This document shows positions 61,771 through 64,000 of a stretch of DNA of 64,000 nt, piece after piece. Source of the stretch: Lactobacillus panisapium (GTDB taxonomy: Bacteria; Bacillota; Bacilli; Lactobacillales; Lactobacillaceae); contig NZ_CP048268.1 of the NCBI RefSeq assembly GCF_019469265.1, positions 837,501 to 901,500 of the forward strand, written 5' to 3'. Positions within the stretch are counted from its first letter, which is position 1. Each line of letters starts with the position of its first letter. Position numbers and translations under genes: made by a program. Under the pieces are notes generated by a model. The model ran no database searches and was not told the DNA's origin. It worked only from the letters and a program-made list of their open reading frames with translations.

Positions 61771-64000
61771 ATGTTAGGAAAGAATAATTACAAAGAGCGG
61801 TTGAAAAGGATGGAAATGCAATCTAAGCAAGACCATTTTTCAATACGTAAATTAAGTATTGGAGCTGCCTCTGTGTTACTCGGATTTACTTTCTTTGGGT
61901 TAAATAGTCAAACGGCAAAAGCTGATACTGTTGATCCAAAACAGGAAGTTAGTGAAAATGTAAACACAAAGTCAGTTCAATCCTCTTCGACTAGTTCTGG
62001 TAAAAAAACTGAAACCCAGGACACTCAATCTGACGCTACAAAAGAAAATGACTCCAAGCTGTCTACTTTTACTGGCTTAACTTCATTTTTTAAAGGTACT
62101 GATAAGGTAACTGTGAAAAATGCTGATAATAAGACTGTAACTGAGACTGAGCAGAATAAAGCTAATAGTACTTCTGATGAGCCAACAAGCAGCCAGGATT
62201 CTTCTACTGCTGATCATGAAAAAACTGATGAATTAATTACAAGTGACAATCAAAGTCTCGCCTCCTCTAATCAAGAGCAAAAAGTTCAGACTAAGGTTAA
62301 TGCATCAACAGCGCAAGTTTATAACTGGGATGATTTTAAAAAAGCATTTCAAGATGTCAATATTTCAGAAATTGATATTATGAAAGATATTGCTAACCCT
62401 AATGGTAACGATCAAGAAACAGGTTTTAACATTCCCGGAAGAACACTATTAATTACATCAGGTGGTAATACTAGGCATATTATTGATTTTAAGGGTTCAC
62501 ATCCTAATTTAACTGGTAGCGAAAAACTCCAGATAACTTATCGTAACTTAACAGTTTGGTGTTCAGATTGGTACGGTATAATTAGAACCTACGAATACAA
62601 TTATGATGCGGCTAAGCAAAATACAGCGATTATTACACTGGATGATATTGATTTCCATGGTTCCCAAATGTTATATGTTGGTAGCCATAACGAAATTCAC
62701 TTGAAGAATAACATTACTGCAGAAACAATTAATTATAGTTATACCAGTCCTGTAGATGGCGGCACAGCAGGTGGTAAAGATAATAAACAACAACTATTTG
62801 AATTTACTTCTGACTATAATAATATCTATTTCGATAAAGGCTGTACTTTCACAGGTACAACTTATGGCGGTAATGTTATCCAGATGTCACAAGGCAACGG
62901 CAATATCCATATTGAACAAGGTGCCACTGTTACATTAAATCCATTAGGTAATGCAGATGGTTCTTTAGGTAACAATCCTGGTGAAACTACTGGTACTACA
63001 TATGGCATTTACCTAGCTGGTTCAGGAAAGATAGACGTTGAAGGTGCTTTAAACATTAACGTCGGCAAGAGCAAATCTAATGCCCCTCAGGCTATTTATA
63101 ATGGAACACGAAATGCTGTGCAAGCAAAGGCTATTGGACTTTATGATGCTAATTCATCGTTTAATATTGGATCCGGCGGCAGTGTTAACATTACTACTAA
63201 CGGTAATATTTCTAATAATACTAATACCAGCTTAATTTTCGACGGCGGTAATTTCATTATTAATCCCAATGGTTCTTTGAAAATAACCGGGGAAGATATG
63301 GGCGACTATAGCGGTACATTAGTTGCAATTGCCAGCAGTGCAGACATTGAAAATGGTACTTTTGAAATTCGCTTGAAAAATGGTGGATCGACTAATGCAG
63401 GTAATGGAGCCATTACACTAATTGATGCGACTGGTAATTTGACAGTTAATAACCCCGAATCCTTAGTTCTAGATGCACATCTTAACAAGAATCCCGCTAC
63501 CAGTCTCATCGGCAATAACCAGGTTACCATTACCAACGTACGGCAAAAGTTAAATCTTTCTAGTATTGTTCCTAGTCTCAAAGATCTAACATTGCCACCA
63601 TATCACCTGTTAAAGGTTAATAAGGACAGTAATGGAAATATCCAAGTTGCTCCAAATGGTATTGAAGTATTAAACGGTCAGCAAGTTTTTGATACAGCTA
63701 CTCTTCAAAAAATCCAGGATGATAAAGACTTAGGCCCTATATTTAAAAATTTACCAGATAATATTCTAAGTGAATTAAAGCAGCTTGCCGGTAGTGGCAG
63801 TGCCACATATGATGATGTCTTTAGTGGAATTATCAATTACGCCTTTAGCGATCCTTCAAACATAGGCTATAACGATATTAGCTTTATTCCAGCCAACCCA
63901 AGTGGCTTTTTGGATATTGATCCTGCTAATGTTAAAGTATCGTATAACGAAGATGGCACTAGCACTATCACTGGAGCAATTTTGAATTATACAGAGGCAA
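61771..64000 (+). CDS. large YSIRK-type surface protein with beta-helix-like adhesin region (partial, 743+ codons)
   Basis: An open frame running off the right edge. Residues 23-27 (FSIRK) begin the YSIRK/GxxS signal (LSIGAASVLLGF), with cleavage expected after AKA at residue 51. Residues ~54-180 are a Ser/Thr/Gln/Lys-rich spacer. From ~181 (QVYNWDDFKKAF) to beyond 550 there are many short Asn/Gly-rich strands (IDIMKDI, RTLLITSGG, NIHIEQGATVTLN, FNIGSGGSVNITT) as in the pectate-lyase-like adhesive domains of lactobacillar surface proteins. No catalytic motif is seen. The C-terminus, where an LPXTG anchor is expected, lies outside. Probably an adhesin; the ligand is unknown. Confidence 0.85.
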   Translation, partial: MLGKNNYKERLKRMEMQSKQDHFSIRKLSIGAASVLLGFTFFGLNSQTAKADTVDPKQEVSENVNTKSVQSSSTSSGKKTETQDTQSDATKENDSKLSTFTGLTSFFKGTDKVTVKNADNKTVTETEQNKANSTSDEPTSSQDSSTADHEKTDELITSDNQSLASSNQEQKVQTKVNASTAQVYNWDDFKKAFQDVNISEIDIMKDIANPNGNDQETGFNIPGRTLLITSGGNTRHIIDFKGSHPNLTGSEKLQITYRNLTVWCSDWYGIIRTYEYNYDAAKQNTAIITLDDIDFHGSQMLYVGSHNEIHLKNNITAETINYSYTSPVDGGTAGGKDNKQQLFEFTSDYNNIYFDKGCTFTGTTYGGNVIQMSQGNGNIHIEQGATVTLNPLGNADGSLGNNPGETTGTTYGIYLAGSGKIDVEGALNINVGKSKSNAPQAIYNGTRNAVQAKAIGLYDANSSFNIGSGGSVNITTNGNISNNTNTSLIFDGGNFIINPNGSLKITGEDMGDYSGTLVAIASSADIENGTFEIRLKNGGSTNAGNGAITLIDATGNLTVNNPESLVLDAHLNKNPATSLIGNNQVTITNVRQKLNLSSIVPSLKDLTLPPYHLLKVNKDSNGNIQVAPNGIEVLNGQQVFDTATLQKIQDDKDLGPIFKNLPDNILSELKQLAGSGSATYDDVFSGIINYAFSDPSNIGYNDISFIPANPSGFLDIDPANVKVSYNEDGTSTITGAILNYTEA

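Overview
The window is low-GC Firmicutes DNA that fits the genus Lactobacillus (L. delbrueckii group). Four things point there: the housekeeping order tdk-prfA-prmC-ywlC-upp-atpBEFHAGDC-DUF1146-mbl-yidD-DUF2969-rodA, a 320-residue AtpG, an LPQTG protein with a MucBP domain, and a YSIRK-type surface protein with a beta-helix-like adhesin region. The unusually rich set of plant-glycoside genes would suit a gut or insect-gut lactobacillus. That is inference; the species cannot be named from this sequence.

Layout. 0-7.4 kb: an LtaS-family enzyme, a VanZ-like protein, pgi, a drug-type MFS transporter and a PfoR/EIIC_2-type membrane protein. 7.5-38.9 kb: an accessory carbohydrate island. Its parts are a GH3-GH78-pgmB operon read leftward from a divergent AraC regulator; an MFS-esterase pair; a second AraC divergent from GH2-MFS-GH39; a third AraC divergent from GH1-PTS, the two flanked by near-identical 282-bp direct repeats; a second GH39; a cellobiose-type EIIC-GH1-EIIB operon; a beta-lactamase-fold hydrolase; and a beta-glucoside PTS-GH1-BglG operon. 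39.1-44.1 kb: a tRNA-Glu(CTC)/tRNA-Gln(CTG) pair, a small membrane protein, an LPXTG protein and another beta-glucoside PTS. 44.2-60.5 kb: conserved housekeeping (murT, tdk, prfA, prmC, ywlC, upp, ATP synthase, mbl, yidD, rodA, usp). 60.5-64 kb: a 6S-like RNA, about 1 kb without protein genes holding a structured RNA candidate, and the first 743 codons of a large YSIRK surface protein cut by the window edge.

How it works together. No glycosidase has a signal peptide, so glycosides should enter by PTS or MFS and be split in the cytoplasm into sugars or sugar phosphates that feed Pgi and glycolysis. Regulation can be read from the DNA. Four promoters (12.7, 13.9, 28.0 and 29.8 kb) share a 42-bp element made of two direct half-sites 22 bp apart. 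It always starts exactly 36 bp before the -35 box, as expected of an AraC-family activator site, and three of the four have a catabolite (cre) site just after the -10. Two PTS units (34.6 and 43.8 kb) instead carry RAT/terminator antitermination leaders that the BglG-type protein encoded at 38.1 kb could read.

The main leads are this AraC regulon, the possible phosphorolytic GH3 plus beta-phosphoglucomutase pathway, the repeat-flanked GH1-PTS cassette, and the unknown RNA candidate near 61.2 kb.
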